Source: Sphingobacteriaceae bacterium | Lineage (GTDB): Bacteria > Bacteroidota > Bacteroidia > B-17B0 > Aurantibacillaceae | NCBI GenBank assembly: GCA_016709575.1 | Contig: JADJMM010000003.1 | Location: 62,001 to 126,000, forward strand | Direction of reading: 5' to 3' | DNA length: 64,000 bases | Shown here: piece after piece, positions 39,047-48,906 of the stretch | How the letters are laid out: every line of letters starts with the position of its first letter | Position numbering within the stretch: position 1 is the first letter of the stretch | Made by a program: the position numbers and the translations under genes | Notes under the pieces: model-generated | The model's input: only the letters and a program-made list of their open reading frames with translations | Told to the model about the DNA's origin: nothing | Database searches by the model: none

Positions 39047-39710
39047 GTGAGAAAGGTTTGGTTTATTCTACTCGCCGTTATTTTAACTTTAATCGAATTG
39101 TCGATTAAAGTAATCGTGGACGAGATTATGGGTTGGAAAAGTGGTGGTGGCGCAGTACCTCTTGTGTGTTTTATAGCGCTTGTTTTTACCTGGAAAATAT
39201 GTTTAAAATGGGGTAATAAACCAAAAAACATTTCCGAGCCCATATTTAATAATAACTTCAATAAAGACAGAACCAAATTCTGATAAAGTAGTTGAAGAAA
39301 CTCAAATAGCTAAGCCTTCAATTGAGACGATACTTAATTCAATATTACGCCCAACTTTAAAGACAAAAAAATTTATCGCTAAAGAAATAATCCTCGCGTT
39401 ATCATTAACGGCAATTTTTGCTTTTGTCATTGTAATAGGTAATTATTATTCAGAACAACAGTTAACGAATATAATACACATAAATCAAGAGTCTTCTGAT
39501 TTAGAGAGTTTAGCAACGGAACATGGTTATCAATCATTTGAACAATATCAAGAATTTGTTTGGGCGCACAATTCACAAATTTACGATAAGGAAAAATATA
39601 TTAGAACAATTTACGCGGGCTTTTGCTATGGTATTTTCCTACTGGTTTACCCCGCACGTATTCTTTACTATTTGATTAAATGGTGCTTAAAAATCTTAAA
39701 AACTCAATGA
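39047..39710 (+). pseudogene. Membrane protein with three helices, one frame break
   Basis: The first frame reads VWFILLAVILTLIELSIKVI and VCFIALVFTWKICL; the second adds LALSLTAIFAFVIVIGNYYS, a loop with VEETQIAKPSIETI before it, and IYAGFCYGIFLLVYPARILY. The break is near 39255-39260. The N-terminal ATG at about 39047 follows a GTG-like context; the exact start is unsure. The stop TGA overlaps the next ATG (ATGA), so the two are translationally coupled. No family recognised. Confidence 0.45.
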
Positions 39711-40204
39711 TGCGCTTTTTTCTTACAAATAAACTAATCGGCTTGCTTCTACTTCCCTTCCGGTATGCGGTAATAAAATACTTCAAGCTTCATGAGTTAA
39801 AAATTGATTTTCATTCTGATATTGTTTTGATCCTGGACAAAGAACTCAATAAAATTACATGAATGTTGAAATGCTTATTTAGTTACTATTTCTAATTTAG
39901 GAATAGCAAATACCTCTGGAGAATTGGTAATTAAAAATACCGATTTACCTTCCACAATAAAAATCGTTGTTCATGGATATAAAAAAACTATTTCAAAAAG
40001 ATTAATTTTAAAAAAATAGATTTAATATGGGAAAAAGAAATAATTTCTACTTTAATTAAAAGAAAAGCAATACTCAATACTTCAAAACAGATTTCAATTA
40101 AAGAATTGGCAGCCCCGCAAATTAAGAAACCCGAATTGAAAATAATCAAACCGACATTACAAATTAATACTGACGAAATAATAGCTGAATTAAAAACAAT
40201 TTAA
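39707..40204 (+). pseudogene. Membrane-anchored beta-domain protein, two frame breaks
   Basis: The joined reading is about 165 residues. It has a short amphipathic/hydrophobic start (MMRFFLTNKLIGLLLLPFRY), an Ig-like strand pattern (TISNLGIANTSGELVIKNTD, then IKIVVHGYKKTISKRLIL) as in carboxypeptidase-regulatory domains, and a Lys/Ile-rich tail (LQINTDEIIAELKTI). Breaks lie near 39860-39885 and 40010-40018. ATGA overlap couples it to the previous gene. Function unknown. Confidence 0.4.
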
Positions 40205-40215
40205 TAACTGTAATT

Positions 40216-41518
40216 ATGAAACGTAATTTTTATGAAACACCTAAGCCTACTCGATTAATGAGACTTTTTTGGAAAGCCTCTGGCGCCGACCAATATATCC
40301 TGGAAAGAAGTACATATTCGGACCAAATTAAATACGTTTGTATGGGTGGTATTGTAATTGCAACAGGAGCAATGGCAGCTTTAGCAGGCGGCTATGCGTT
40401 TTATACAATATTCGAACCAAAAGGTTCTGCTTTGGATTCAATAGTTCTCGCAAATCAAAACATAGATTGGGTTGACACAATTCAGATGTAGGCCACTGAA
40501 ATAGTTAATTTCAAACAAAAGTAAGGACAATTGTCGCGAAACCACTAAACCCATCATCTTGATTTCAAAACGGTTTTATCATCAATTTTGGATTAATATG
40601 GGGCTTAATTATTTTCAACTTAGATAGATTTATTGTAACAAGTACAGGAAAAGGTGACGGAACAGAAGCCATTACTGCACAAGAATTCAAAAGTGCTTTA
40701 CCTCGTATCATAATGGGAATGATAATAGCATTAACAATTTCCAAGCCCGTCGAAATTAGGATGTTTAAAACTGAAATTGATGTCAAATTGCACGAAGAGC
40801 AATTGCAACAACAGGCAGATTACAAAACTAAGGTTGAAAAAAACTATAAACCATTTGCCGATGCCGCCCAAACGGAAATAAATAAAAGAGAAATTGAGAT
40901 TCAAGAAAAAACTAAATTAAGAGACATTGAGCAAGATAAATTAAATACGGAAATTCAAGGGAAAGTCGGCTCGGGTAAGGAGGGGGACGGCCCAGCGGCT
41001 AAATCTATTAGGACAAGTTTGGACAGAATTCAAAATGAATTAAATGAGCTAAAAGCCAAAAACATTCTTATAATTAATGATAAAACGAAAGAAAGAGATG
41101 AATGGCAACAAAAAATAAAAACAGAGTTAAGTAAAACCGAACAAGTAGCAGCAGGTTTAGACGGACTATTGGAAAGAATTCGAATTTGTCATAGACCTGA
41201 TGTAGCAGGCGGAATGATTTCTCTATTTATTACGCTCTTGTTCATGGCAATTGAATTAACCCCCATCTTCTTTAAATTGATGTTAATAAAAGGGCCATAC
41301 GATTTTCTCGAAGAGAACATCAAAGAAACCCTGAAAGCCGAAAGTGGAATTGAAGTTCAATACGATTATTATAAAGATAAAGAGGGTCAACAAAGAGATT
41401 TAGTCATAAATCACCAAGCAAAGAAAATATTGGAGGAAGAAGCTAAATTACTTGCCAGTCAAAAGGAACTAAGCGACTACGCTATTGAAAAATGGAAAAA
41501 GAACAAAAGAAAAATATA
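40216..41518 (+). pseudogene. DUF4407-type membrane protein, frame breaks after the first helix
   Basis: The first frame has LMRLFWKASGADQYILERST and a first membrane helix (GGIVIATGAMAALAGGYAFY), as at the start of DUF4407 proteins. The last frame has WGLIIFNLDRFIVTST, PRIIMGMIIALTISKPVEIR, a long coiled coil (TELSKTEQVAAGLDGLLERI) and the final helix (GMISLFITLLFMAIELTPIF) with KGPYD. The order and spacing match DUF4407. About 100 bases at 40490-40590 contain several breaks. The role of DUF4407 is not established; members occur in conflict and membrane-stress gene sets. Confidence 0.78.
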
Positions 41519-41553
41519 GACGATAATCTCTCAGACTATATAAAATAGCGATA

Positions 41554-42406
41554 ATGGATGAATTTCTTTGGAAACTATCAGGTTCCGATTATATTGTTAT
41601 AAAACAATGTGACCAAAAAATAAAAGACCGATTTAAAAAAGTTGGCTCATTTGTTTTAGTCATTGGTTCACTTTGCTTTTTTTCTGGGCTAATAACCTTT
41701 TACCATCTCTTTAATACTATCTACATCTCTATCCCCTTCGCTCTTTTTTTTAGTTGGATGGTTTCTAATATCTATTTGGTTTTGTTGGGCACCTTAAGCA
41801 AAAACCCATTGCCTCATATTAGGAATGAAAAAGCATTAGTAGTTTCTTTAGCAATTCGTATTTTCTTTTTAATTCTGATAGCTGTTATTATATCAAAACC
41901 AATAGAGTCATGCCTCCTGTCGCCTTTACTAAATGAAAAATTCAAAGAAAAAGAGTTAAAATACTAAGCGATTACGATGAGAAGCTAAAAACTATTATAA
42001 AGCCGACAATACCCGTATTAACATAGAATTAGATCACGCAAAAAAATAGTTTCAAAATCAGACTTTTTATTGAACGAATAAAGGAATCCAATAAACTGCC
42101 AATAGCCTGGTTTATAACGCTAGCCTGCATATTTCTTTTTCTTTTACCCGCTGCAATAAAATATTTCATTGCGGAAAACGACATTTATTATATTAAAAAA
42201 ACAAGGAACGATAAAAATCTTATTGAGGAAAATTATAATCAATTTAAACTAAATTACAAAAACATAATGTATGCTACAACAGGTAAAACAATTGTTTTCA
42301 AAGAAACTTTTAAAATCCCCCATACAATACGAAGCCGTTACAAGAAAATAAAATCTTTAAAGAGGAGAAAGACCTCATTGACTTAATTTATAACAGTGGC
42401 AACTGA
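41554..42406 (+). pseudogene. Second, divergent DUF4407-like membrane protein, frame breaks
   Basis: The first frame starts DEFLWKLSGSDYIVIKQCDQ, with the same FW(K)xSG opening as the previous gene, two helices (VGSFVLVIGSLCFFSGLITF and the following one) and LSKNPLPHIRNEK then IIAVIISKPIES, the counterpart of TISKPVEIR. After breaks near 41960 and 42045 the reading goes on with LFIERIKESNKLPIAWFITL and a helix, the counterpart of the last DUF4407 helix. The coiled coil is much shorter than in its neighbour. The two genes look like an old tandem duplication that diverged. Confidence 0.6.
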
Positions 42407-44029
42407 ATTCATTGAAATAAAACATCCTAGGAAGACGTTCATAAAAGGTACGCTACGTGGCAAATATTGGGCAGAAGCAGACAGCTTACTTACTTCGAAT
42501 AGTCCAACTGACCTTTTTAACTTAAATGTATATGAAGCTGAAATAAGGGTAACTGATATTCAAAAAAAATGATGTTGGCGAATTTGAAGAGTTTAAAGAA
42601 ATCGTCCCACCATTACAAAACTTCCTTCACCAATTTTAGTTCATTATAAAACAGCCGATTTTAAAGAAGTATCTTATTCCGTAAAAATCTTAACGGCAAG
42701 CAAAACTCCAAAGATATTATTCTGGATAAAATTGTATCAGAGCCAAATCAACGCTTTGGTAGAATAAGTAGCCGAAATACAAGGATACATTTTAGATGAA
42801 ACCACTGAACAAGTTGAAGTTGAAATTATTTTACCACCAGTTGTTGAACCTGAAAAATGTCTTCAAGATTCATTAACCGGTAAAACTGAATCCAGAGACC
42901 GATGGAGTAAAAGATATATTCGATCTCAATTCTACAACCAAGATTGCTCAACATACTGGAGCAAATGGGAATTCAAAGAAAATATTGAAATAAATCCAGG
43001 CTTGTTACTAGGCAATTATTCTATTTGGCTTTTAGCCTTGCTTTTTTTATTCGCCTTAATTCTAACAATAGGCTGGAAAGCGTTGTTGGTTCTTGGATTA
43101 CTGGCGGTCTGTTTCTTCCTATTTATTAATAACAACTCTGTTGCTTCATCAATTTTTAAATGGGTAGTTAGAGGTTTTTCTTTATTGTTTTTGCTCGGAT
43201 TGTTCGGAGCCTTTATTTCTTTTTTAAACAGTGGCTTAAAAAAGAGCAATTCCATTAAAAGAAATAATTACACTCATCAAAACGAAACAATTGAAACCAC
43301 CGACACCTTAAGTAACAACTTGATTATTTCACACCACCGTACTTGGCCAGACTACAAAAATAAAATTCACAACTGTGATATAAAGGTGTTTGCATCTGAT
43401 TATTTTGAAAGCAAAAACTTCAATCAATCTCAATATAACGCTCCTGATTTTAACTTTCTGTATTCGTTGCTTAACAAGCATGATGCAAATAAACTTGATT
43501 TAATATATCAAGAGTTTGATAGCTTAAGGCTTGTAAATAACTACGCTCCTCGGAGCAAAGAGTTTGCAGATCTCATTGTTTCTTGTATTCAAGACATTCC
43601 TTATGCCTTAGTTTTACCAAGCGCGTGCAATCCTTATGTGACAACGGATAAAACAGTAAAGGATTTGCTTTTGACAGGATGCGATTGCAAACCCTATGTT
43701 TCAAATGGTGTTCAAACGCCTGTTGAGTTTATGGTTAATTTTAAAGGCCATTGCGATACGCGATCCTTATTTCTATATAAAATATTAAATAAATTTGGCT
43801 ATAAAACCGTTTTGCTCGCCAGCAATATTATAAGCACGCAATAATAGCGGTTAATATTCCTAATTACAATGCCAAGGATTTACGAATTAAATATCAAAAT
43901 GAAATTTATCATGTGTGGGAAACAACAGCTCCGGGCGTTCCCTATTGGTGTGCTTTCCCCGGATGTAGACAATTTAAATCTTTGGTCAATTTACTTAAAT
44001 TAAAATTATGGAAACAGAAACATTATTAA
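42396..44029 (+). pseudogene. Membrane transglutaminase-like protein, several frame breaks
   Basis: The gene starts at GTG 42396, overlapping the previous stop. A beta-rich N-terminal part (EFIEIKHPRKTFIKGTLRGK) has breaks near 42,565, 42,610, 42,690 and 42,765. Three hydrophobic segments follow (SIWLLALLFLFALILTIGWK, LLVLGLLAVCFFLFI, GFSLLFLLGLFGAFISFL). The C-terminal domain has the transglutaminase Cys in FKGHCDTRSLFLY and, after a break near 43,840, the His in KHAIIAVNIP; a third acidic residue may be in EIYHVWETTAPG. It would be a membrane-bound cysteine peptidase or transamidase. Confidence 0.62.
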
Positions 44030-44525
44030 AAGTCGCTTTAACTACCTCCCTAAGTTCACTCTAATTGGCATTGTAGCTATTTACATTTCAATTTTGGTTT
44101 TTAAAAACAGGTTACTAAATAAATTTCAGTTGAAATGGAATGAAAATTTATTTTTTCCATTACTTATTTTTGGCACAATAATCGGTGTAGGGATTTTAAT
44201 TTCAGGCGCTGTACCGGCTATTTCCACTACTTTAAAAATTGCAACTCGTAATGCTAATAGCTCCTTTTACTCGGAGGCATTTAAATTTATTTCGCTTTCA
44301 GCATTCATTATATTGGCAGGTGTTTTAGTAATTAATCTATGCTCAGGCTTCATTATTCAATCAATGTTTGGTAAAATAAATTTAGAAACCGAAATTAAGG
44401 AAAGTAAATACTCCTATGCGATCATCTATTCAGCATTATTTATAGCACTTTGTTTAATATTAAAAGAAGGCGTTACCTTGTTATCTGAAATCTTAATCCC
44501 CTTCTTTGAAAAAGTCAATTTCTAA
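44008..44525 (+). pseudogene. DUF350-like membrane protein, one frame break
   Basis: The joined reading from ATG 44008 is about 173 residues. After METETLLKVALTTS a break in the C run 44052-44054 leads to PKFTLIGIVAIYISILVFKN and three more helices, with ISGAVPAISTTLKIATRNAN between them. The repeated two-helix pattern and the small-residue loop resemble DUF350. The start overlaps the end of the transglutaminase-like gene by 22 bases. It is the last gene of the plus-strand set; no clear terminator follows. Confidence 0.5.
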
Positions 44526-44730
44526 CCATAGCTAGTGAAAATTAAACTTTAATTGTTCGGGTGGGGTCATTTTTTCAAATTCGGAAAATCAATTATTGCA
44601 ACTCTTTTTTGACTGTTTTTAAAAAGTGCTCAGAGGGGAAAATTGCGAAAATTGCAATTAAAATTGATAAAATTGCTTTTGCTGACTTAAGTCCGTTTAT
44701 TCTTTGACTTGAATCCACTTATCTTTTAAC

Positions 44731-44976
44731 CTAAGTCCCGTTAATTATCTCACCAAGTCCTTCTTCATCCTCGGCCTCCAGCTCACTCTCTGTTTTACCG
44801 CCATATAAAATAAAAGTGCAAAAATCCTTCAATATATTCGGCAGATCAGGCCTGTACTTTTTTCATTTATCCAATCAGTGAATTTAAGAATCGCTTTTTC
44901 ATCATGCAGGATATTGTCATAATAATCTCCTGATCCCTATTAAGTCCTCAAATGTTATCGGTTTAAATTCGGCCAT
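44731..44976 (-). pseudogene. Small acidic protein, two frame breaks
   Basis: The joined reading starts MAEFKPITFEDLIGIRR, continues YDNILHDEKAILKFTDWINE and then LPNILKDFCTFILYGGKTES to an acidic end (EDEEGLGEIINGT). About 82 residues. Breaks are at about 44,915-44,925 and 44,860-44,865. No domain recognised. It overlaps the end of the zinc-finger gene upstream and belongs to the right-end module. Confidence 0.4.
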
Positions 44977-45114
44977 TTTTCATAATCAATATTTTCTTCT
45001 TCCTTTACTTGAGGAGCTAAATTTAAAGCATGTTGCAATCTAACATGAGTTTTAAGTCCTCGAGCGAAAACTTCTTCCACATATACTACAATTTACCTTT
45101 TGGCTATTTTTCAT
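44955..45114 (-). pseudogene. Small C2H2 zinc-finger-like protein, one frame break
   Basis: From ATG 45114 the joined reading is MKNSQKVNCSICGRSF, break at about 45,063, then ARGLKTHVRLQHALNLAP. The spacing C-x2-C-x10-H-x4-H fits a classical C2H2 finger, which is rare in bacteria outside the Ros/MucR family and mobile elements. About 54 residues. It may be a DNA-binding regulator of the element. Confidence 0.45.
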
Positions 45115-45125
45115 AAAATTAATTT

Positions 45126-45299
45126 TTAATGTTTTTTTATTTCTTTTACATCAATAAAACGATCTTCTTGATTACCTGTCATAAGAACTCGGCACTCACT
45201 CTCTGGCAATTCATAATCACAGTTATAATAATAGGCAGGGCATGGAACAATAGCAGGTGAAAAACCACCGCAATTCGAGCAACAGGGATTCTCTAACAT
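45126..45299 (-). CDS. Small Cys-rich protein
   Basis: An intact 57-residue frame starts MLENPCCSNCGGFSPAIVPC, with seven Cys before residue 40 (CC, C, C, C, C in NPCCSNC, VPC, NCD, SEC). The arrangement suggests a small metal-binding fold. It lies between the zinc-finger gene and the Toprim gene on the same strand, with short gaps. Function unknown. Confidence 0.45.
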   Translation of the reverse strand: MLENPCCSNCGGFSPAIVPCPAYYYNCDYELPESECRVLMTGNQEDRFIDVKEIKKH

Positions 45300-45324
45300 T
45301 TTTCTTTGATACTTTCTTCTATTT

Positions 45325-46114
45325 TCATATCGTTTTTTTAGATTTTTTTTTAAATCCGGCTCCCAGATCAGGGAATAAAATTACTGTCCGGCCTCTCAAC
45401 GCTTGCATTTTCTGTTCATTCAATCCGTCCAAAGATCCTGCTGCAATCCAAATGTATTTTGGCAAAAAATGACTGCAAAGAATAGCTGTTTTTTCCGATT
45501 CAGTTACACATACGGTTTTTGTTTTATCAATCAAAAGATTTTGTCCAAAAAAGCACTGGCGTAACTCTTGATGTTTTGGGATAAGATTATAATGCACCCA
45601 CTTAAAAAACTTTTCTCGGTGAAAGTCAGGCCGGTATTTCATTATTTTGCCTGATCTTATATTACCATTTTGATCTATCTGCCAAAATATAACTGCTCCG
45701 GGATATTTTAACGAAGTCCCAATACACTGATACAATGTTAGTAGGCGCGTTGCCTCAGCTTCTCCAAAATAATTTAGTAGGTTAACGGCAAATGAGTTTT
45801 GCGCGTAATTCGTCAGACTTGCTTCCACCCAATCAAAAGGGAGTGTAAACATTTCTTTACTGTCCGACTTTCGTAAAAGGAATAAAGTCCTGCTTTATCC
45901 CGTTGGCCCCAAAATATTGTTTAGGTGTGAAGTGATACCCGCATTTATCCGATCTATTGCACTTTCCAACATGATCGGCTAAATAATTACCAGAAGAATC
46001 AACATACCTTGTAAATTCTTTTTTTTGCTGACAACCCGGACACATAAAGCGATTATTCCCATTGTATTTTTCAAGTATGTATTTAAGGTCTTGCATTTTT
46101 GTCATTTTTGGCAC
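45325..46114 (-). pseudogene. Zinc-ribbon/DUF6371/Toprim-like replication protein, one frame break
   Basis: The N-terminal frame (ATG 46114) has a zinc-binding region MCPGCQQKKEF ... KCNRSDKCGYHF. After a break near 45,853-45,862 the second frame has FTLPFDWVEASLTNY and a Toprim-like part: TVCVTESEKTAILCSHF (acidic Glu) and TVILFPDLGA (Asp). This order is found in DUF6371/primase-related proteins of mobilisable elements in Bacteroidota. The C-terminus (FKKKSKKTI) looks cut short in a lysine-rich run. It probably helps element replication. Confidence 0.6.
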
Positions 46115-46221
46115 TATCCAATTTCTACAAGGGGTTCAAAGGTTTTTATTTGGCATTTCATTGGCATTTTGTTTGACACTTTCATAATCTCTTTTTTGGA
46201 TATTGACACATTAGCACTTTG

Positions 46222-46271
46222 TTGTCATTATACTTTTCAATGTTTATAGGCTTTGTAGGGCATAATGACAA
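46222..46271. repeat. 10-bp inverted repeat with nearby iteron-like words
   Basis: TTGTCATTAT (46222-46231) and ATAATGACAA (46262-46271) are mirror images. Around them are repeated words TTGGCATTT/TTGGCATTTT (46,149-46,177) and TGACACATTAG/TGACATTAG (46,204-46,283). The 211-base gap 46115-46325 holds no gene; it may be an origin or control region of the element. Confidence 0.4.
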
Positions 46272-46325
46272 AAGTGACATTAGTGCAAGAGTTATATTTC
46301 ATATAATTTTTGGTATTGTCCATGC

Positions 46326-47658
46326 TTAATGCGCTTTGAAATAATTTTTTTCATTCAGCCAGCGGTAAAGGTTTCGTTCTGACATATTAAATTTTTATAA
46401 TCTCGACTGCTTGATTTGTTAGAAATTCACCAGGCAATTTTCGGTAAATATCTTTTTTCAGCTCAGAAAGCTTACGGACGTGGTAATTATCTTTGTCCCC
46501 GAAAAGTTTATAATATTGGTTTTGAAAGTAGGTTGTTAATATTATAGCCTTATCGAATGTTTCCTTACTAATTTCACGCCGTATTGATTGATCGAGATTT
46601 TCAAGGCAATGTAGTATTAGCGCGAACCTATAAATGTAGTTATCCCACTTTCCGCCTAAAAGGCGTAATTCTTCGTTACTATTTAAAATTTCAATTTGCT
46701 CTTTTTTCCATGTTTCAAAGCATTTTTTTGCTTCTGATGACAGATGAACATAAGCGCCTTCCTCTTTTGATGAGGCTAAGTCTAGTAATTTTTTAAGAGT
46801 ATCATTCCATTGGCTTAATAAGTCTTGGTTTAATTCCCCATTAGTGTATCTTAATTTAGCTTTTATTAAAACAAATAAAATCCTATCAATTAAACCGCAT
46901 TCCCTAAAATCAGGTGTAATTAATCTATCTAATACCTCCGGTTGAATGGTTCCAATAACTGAAACAAATGGTCTGTTAATTTGAGTTGTTCCCCTGCCGA
47001 TTCTATCAATAAGGATGCGCGCCCGGTTAAATATTTTCAACCATTTATCTAGAGAGTCGCTGTCGTATTGAGTAAATGATTTGAACCAACCGCGTAACTC
47101 ATCATTAATTACTATAATTCCGCGAGGGTTTTCATTAAGAATCTCAGCTAATTTTTCAATTGTGGTACTATCTACGGTGAAACGTTTCCATGTTGGTTCT
47201 GGTTCATCAAAAGTTTCTTTTTTTGACTTCGCTTCGTCTTTTCTACTTTTCCATGAAGCCAAAGAAGGTAGGAATTCTTTATACTTTTGAGATTCAATTT
47301 CATTGATTAGTTCGAAAATTGTTGTTATGGGATGGCTCTTGTTTGAACCTTTATCCCCAACTATGCAAACATTTAGATTTCCTGCCTCCTTCCATTCACT
47401 ATTAATATATAATTCAATAAAATTACCTATTGCTAATCCTACTGCACTTAATATGGCGGCACTGGTAACTGCTGAAGGATAGCCGCAGTTTTTTTTCAAG
47501 ATCTTCAATTAATTGCCTTTGTTGATCAGGAAAAACATGATACGGAAACTCGGACTTGTTTTTTCCGTTAACGCTTCACTTGTTGATGTTTCAGACAATT
47601 TTTCAATTTCCTGATTGAGGCTTTCTGTGAAGATTTTATTTGTATCTTTGATATTCAT
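46326..47658 (-). pseudogene. DUF3987 protein, three frame breaks
   Basis: The joined protein is about 443 residues. The first frame (ATG 47658) is MNIKDTNKIFTESLNQEIEK. The main body has a P-loop-like CIVGDKGSNKSHP, a Walker-B-like IIVINDELRGW and VSVIGTIQPEVLDRL, the usual DUF3987 signature of a primase/helicase-associated ATPase. The end, after a break near 46,390, reads MSERNLYRWLNEKNYFKAH, a helix-turn-helix. Breaks are in runs near 47,560, 47,490 and 46,390. DUF3987 genes accompany excisionase-type genes in integrative elements of this phylum. Confidence 0.75.
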
Positions 47659-47660
47659 AT

Positions 47661-47948
47661 TTAAATATTTTCATTCGCCTCGTTGTTGAAGCGGTCTAAT
47701 TCAGAAGCAGAAATTTGCCATGAACAACTGGCTCCGTCCTGACGCGATTTTAGTTTGCCGACTTTACAACGATAAATAACGGTGCTGTACTTCATGCCAG
47801 TTGCATGTGCAAACTCTTTGGGGCTGTAAAATAATTTTTTGGGATTTGTTAAAGGATTAATGATCTCTTTAATATCGCTAAGGAAATTAAGCCTAAAGGT
47901 TTCCAAGTCCTTATGCGTTACGAGTTGAGTTAAATCATCTTTATTCAT
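47661..47948 (-). CDS. Helix-turn-helix, excisionase-like protein
   Basis: The 95-residue protein has a MerR/excisionase-type winged helix in its second half: LFYSPKEFAHATGMKYSTVI followed by VGKLKSRQDGASCSWQIS, where a DNA-binding helix precedes a wing. It ends just before the DUF3987 gene and starts 12 bases after the next upstream gene. It probably controls excision or replication of the island. Confidence 0.7.
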   Translation of the reverse strand: MNKDDLTQLVTHKDLETFRLNFLSDIKEIINPLTNPKKLFYSPKEFAHATGMKYSTVIYRCKVGKLKSRQDGASCSWQISASELDRFNNEANENI

Positions 47949-47960
47949 GGCAAATAGTTT

Positions 47961-48197
47961 TTACTTTTTTAATGTTACGTGGGTAGCAGGCTTGATTTCC
48001 TGTTCCTGACCGGTCGTGTTTGGTTTACTCATCAAGAATTTTTCAATCCATTCACGGGAAAAAAATATGGTTTTTCCTAAAGGCTTTGAAAATTTAAGGG
48101 TATTATCAGAAGTCTTTTTATAGATGTACGCTTTTGACCAGCCTGTTAATTCGGCAAGGTCGCTAATAGTCATTATCTCATTTGTTTTTGTTTCCAT
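47961..48197 (-). CDS. Helix-turn-helix, excisionase/MerR-like protein
   Basis: The start METKTNEIMTISDLAELTGW (ATG 48197) is preferred over an upstream ATG at 48227 because it gives the usual short N-terminus. The helix-turn-helix is ISDLAELTGWSKAYIYKKTS and the wing region LGKTIFFSREWIEKFL. 78 residues. It is the second such protein in tandem, a common pair in Bacteroidota integrative elements. Confidence 0.7.
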   Translation of the reverse strand: METKTNEIMTISDLAELTGWSKAYIYKKTSDNTLKFSKPLGKTIFFSREWIEKFLMSKPNTTGQEQEIKPATHVTLKK

Positions 48198-48285
48198 GAT
48201 ATTCGTTTTCAAGATTACTAATGACAAAAATGAGAAAATAAAGAAAGAGTAAAACCTACCCGACAGAAAGGGGTATAAAAACGGG

Positions 48286-48309
48286 TATAAAAAAAGCCCC
48301 GAAAGGCTT
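48286..48309 (-). terminator. Rho-independent terminator, minus strand
   Basis: On the minus strand AAGCC-TTTCGG-GGCTT is followed by a run of T (A run at 48288-48295 on the plus strand). It ends the message of the upstream gene at 48354-48900 before the helix-turn-helix pair. Confidence 0.6.
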
Positions 48310-48353
48310 GTTAATAAAGGAAATAAAAAAATAAAAAAATTGCATTTACTTTT

Positions 48354-48900
48354 TCAACGGGTAGTAAATTGAAACAGAAATATGACTTTAATTATATTTT
48401 GTTCGTCCTTTCTACTAATAGATTTATTATTTTTTAGGGTTTCTCCCGTTAATAATTTTCCCTCAATCCAGAAACAATTTGAAGCTATTTCCCAAGGAAC
48501 CTTTTTAAATATTTTGTAAGAAAGTAATGTAGCGAAGCGGTCGTACCAAGCCATTGTATTTTTTCCTTTTCTGCAATATTTGTACCTGAAAATATTTTTT
48601 AAATTCTGCTATTGTGCAATTAATATATTCCGGATTCAGTTTATTATAAACATCTTTAAAATGGTTGTTTCTTAGTTCAAGGGATTTATTTGTTATAATA
48701 TCTTCTGGTTCTTGTTCAGGCAATAATAAATTTTGTCCGTGGGAAAGGATAGTTTGGCAACCCCGAATAAAACTCTTGAACTCCTGCGGACTAATTATCT
48801 TTTCTCCGTCACTCAGAGTACTCCGCTCTTCCTCAGTATATATGGGTTTCAAAAATACCAGTTGTAGACGTTCAAAGTAGCAACTCATTCCTCTCGACAT
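48354..48900 (-). pseudogene. Unknown element protein, one frame break
   Basis: The joined reading starts MSRGMSCYFERLQLVFLKPI and goes on through IRGCQTILSHGQNLLLPEQE; after a break in the A run at about 48,555-48,565 it reads MAWYDRFATLLSYKIFKKVP and ends VIFLFQFTTR. About 181 residues, soluble, no recognised domain. It lies 6 bases after the next upstream small gene. It belongs to the right-end module; function unknown. Confidence 0.45.
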
Positions 48901-48906
48901 ACACCC

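Noticed and set aside
33293..44525. A vWA-MoxR ternary conflict system
   Set aside because: vWA and trypsin domains are present, but I see no MoxR AAA ATPase and no VMAP-type protein.
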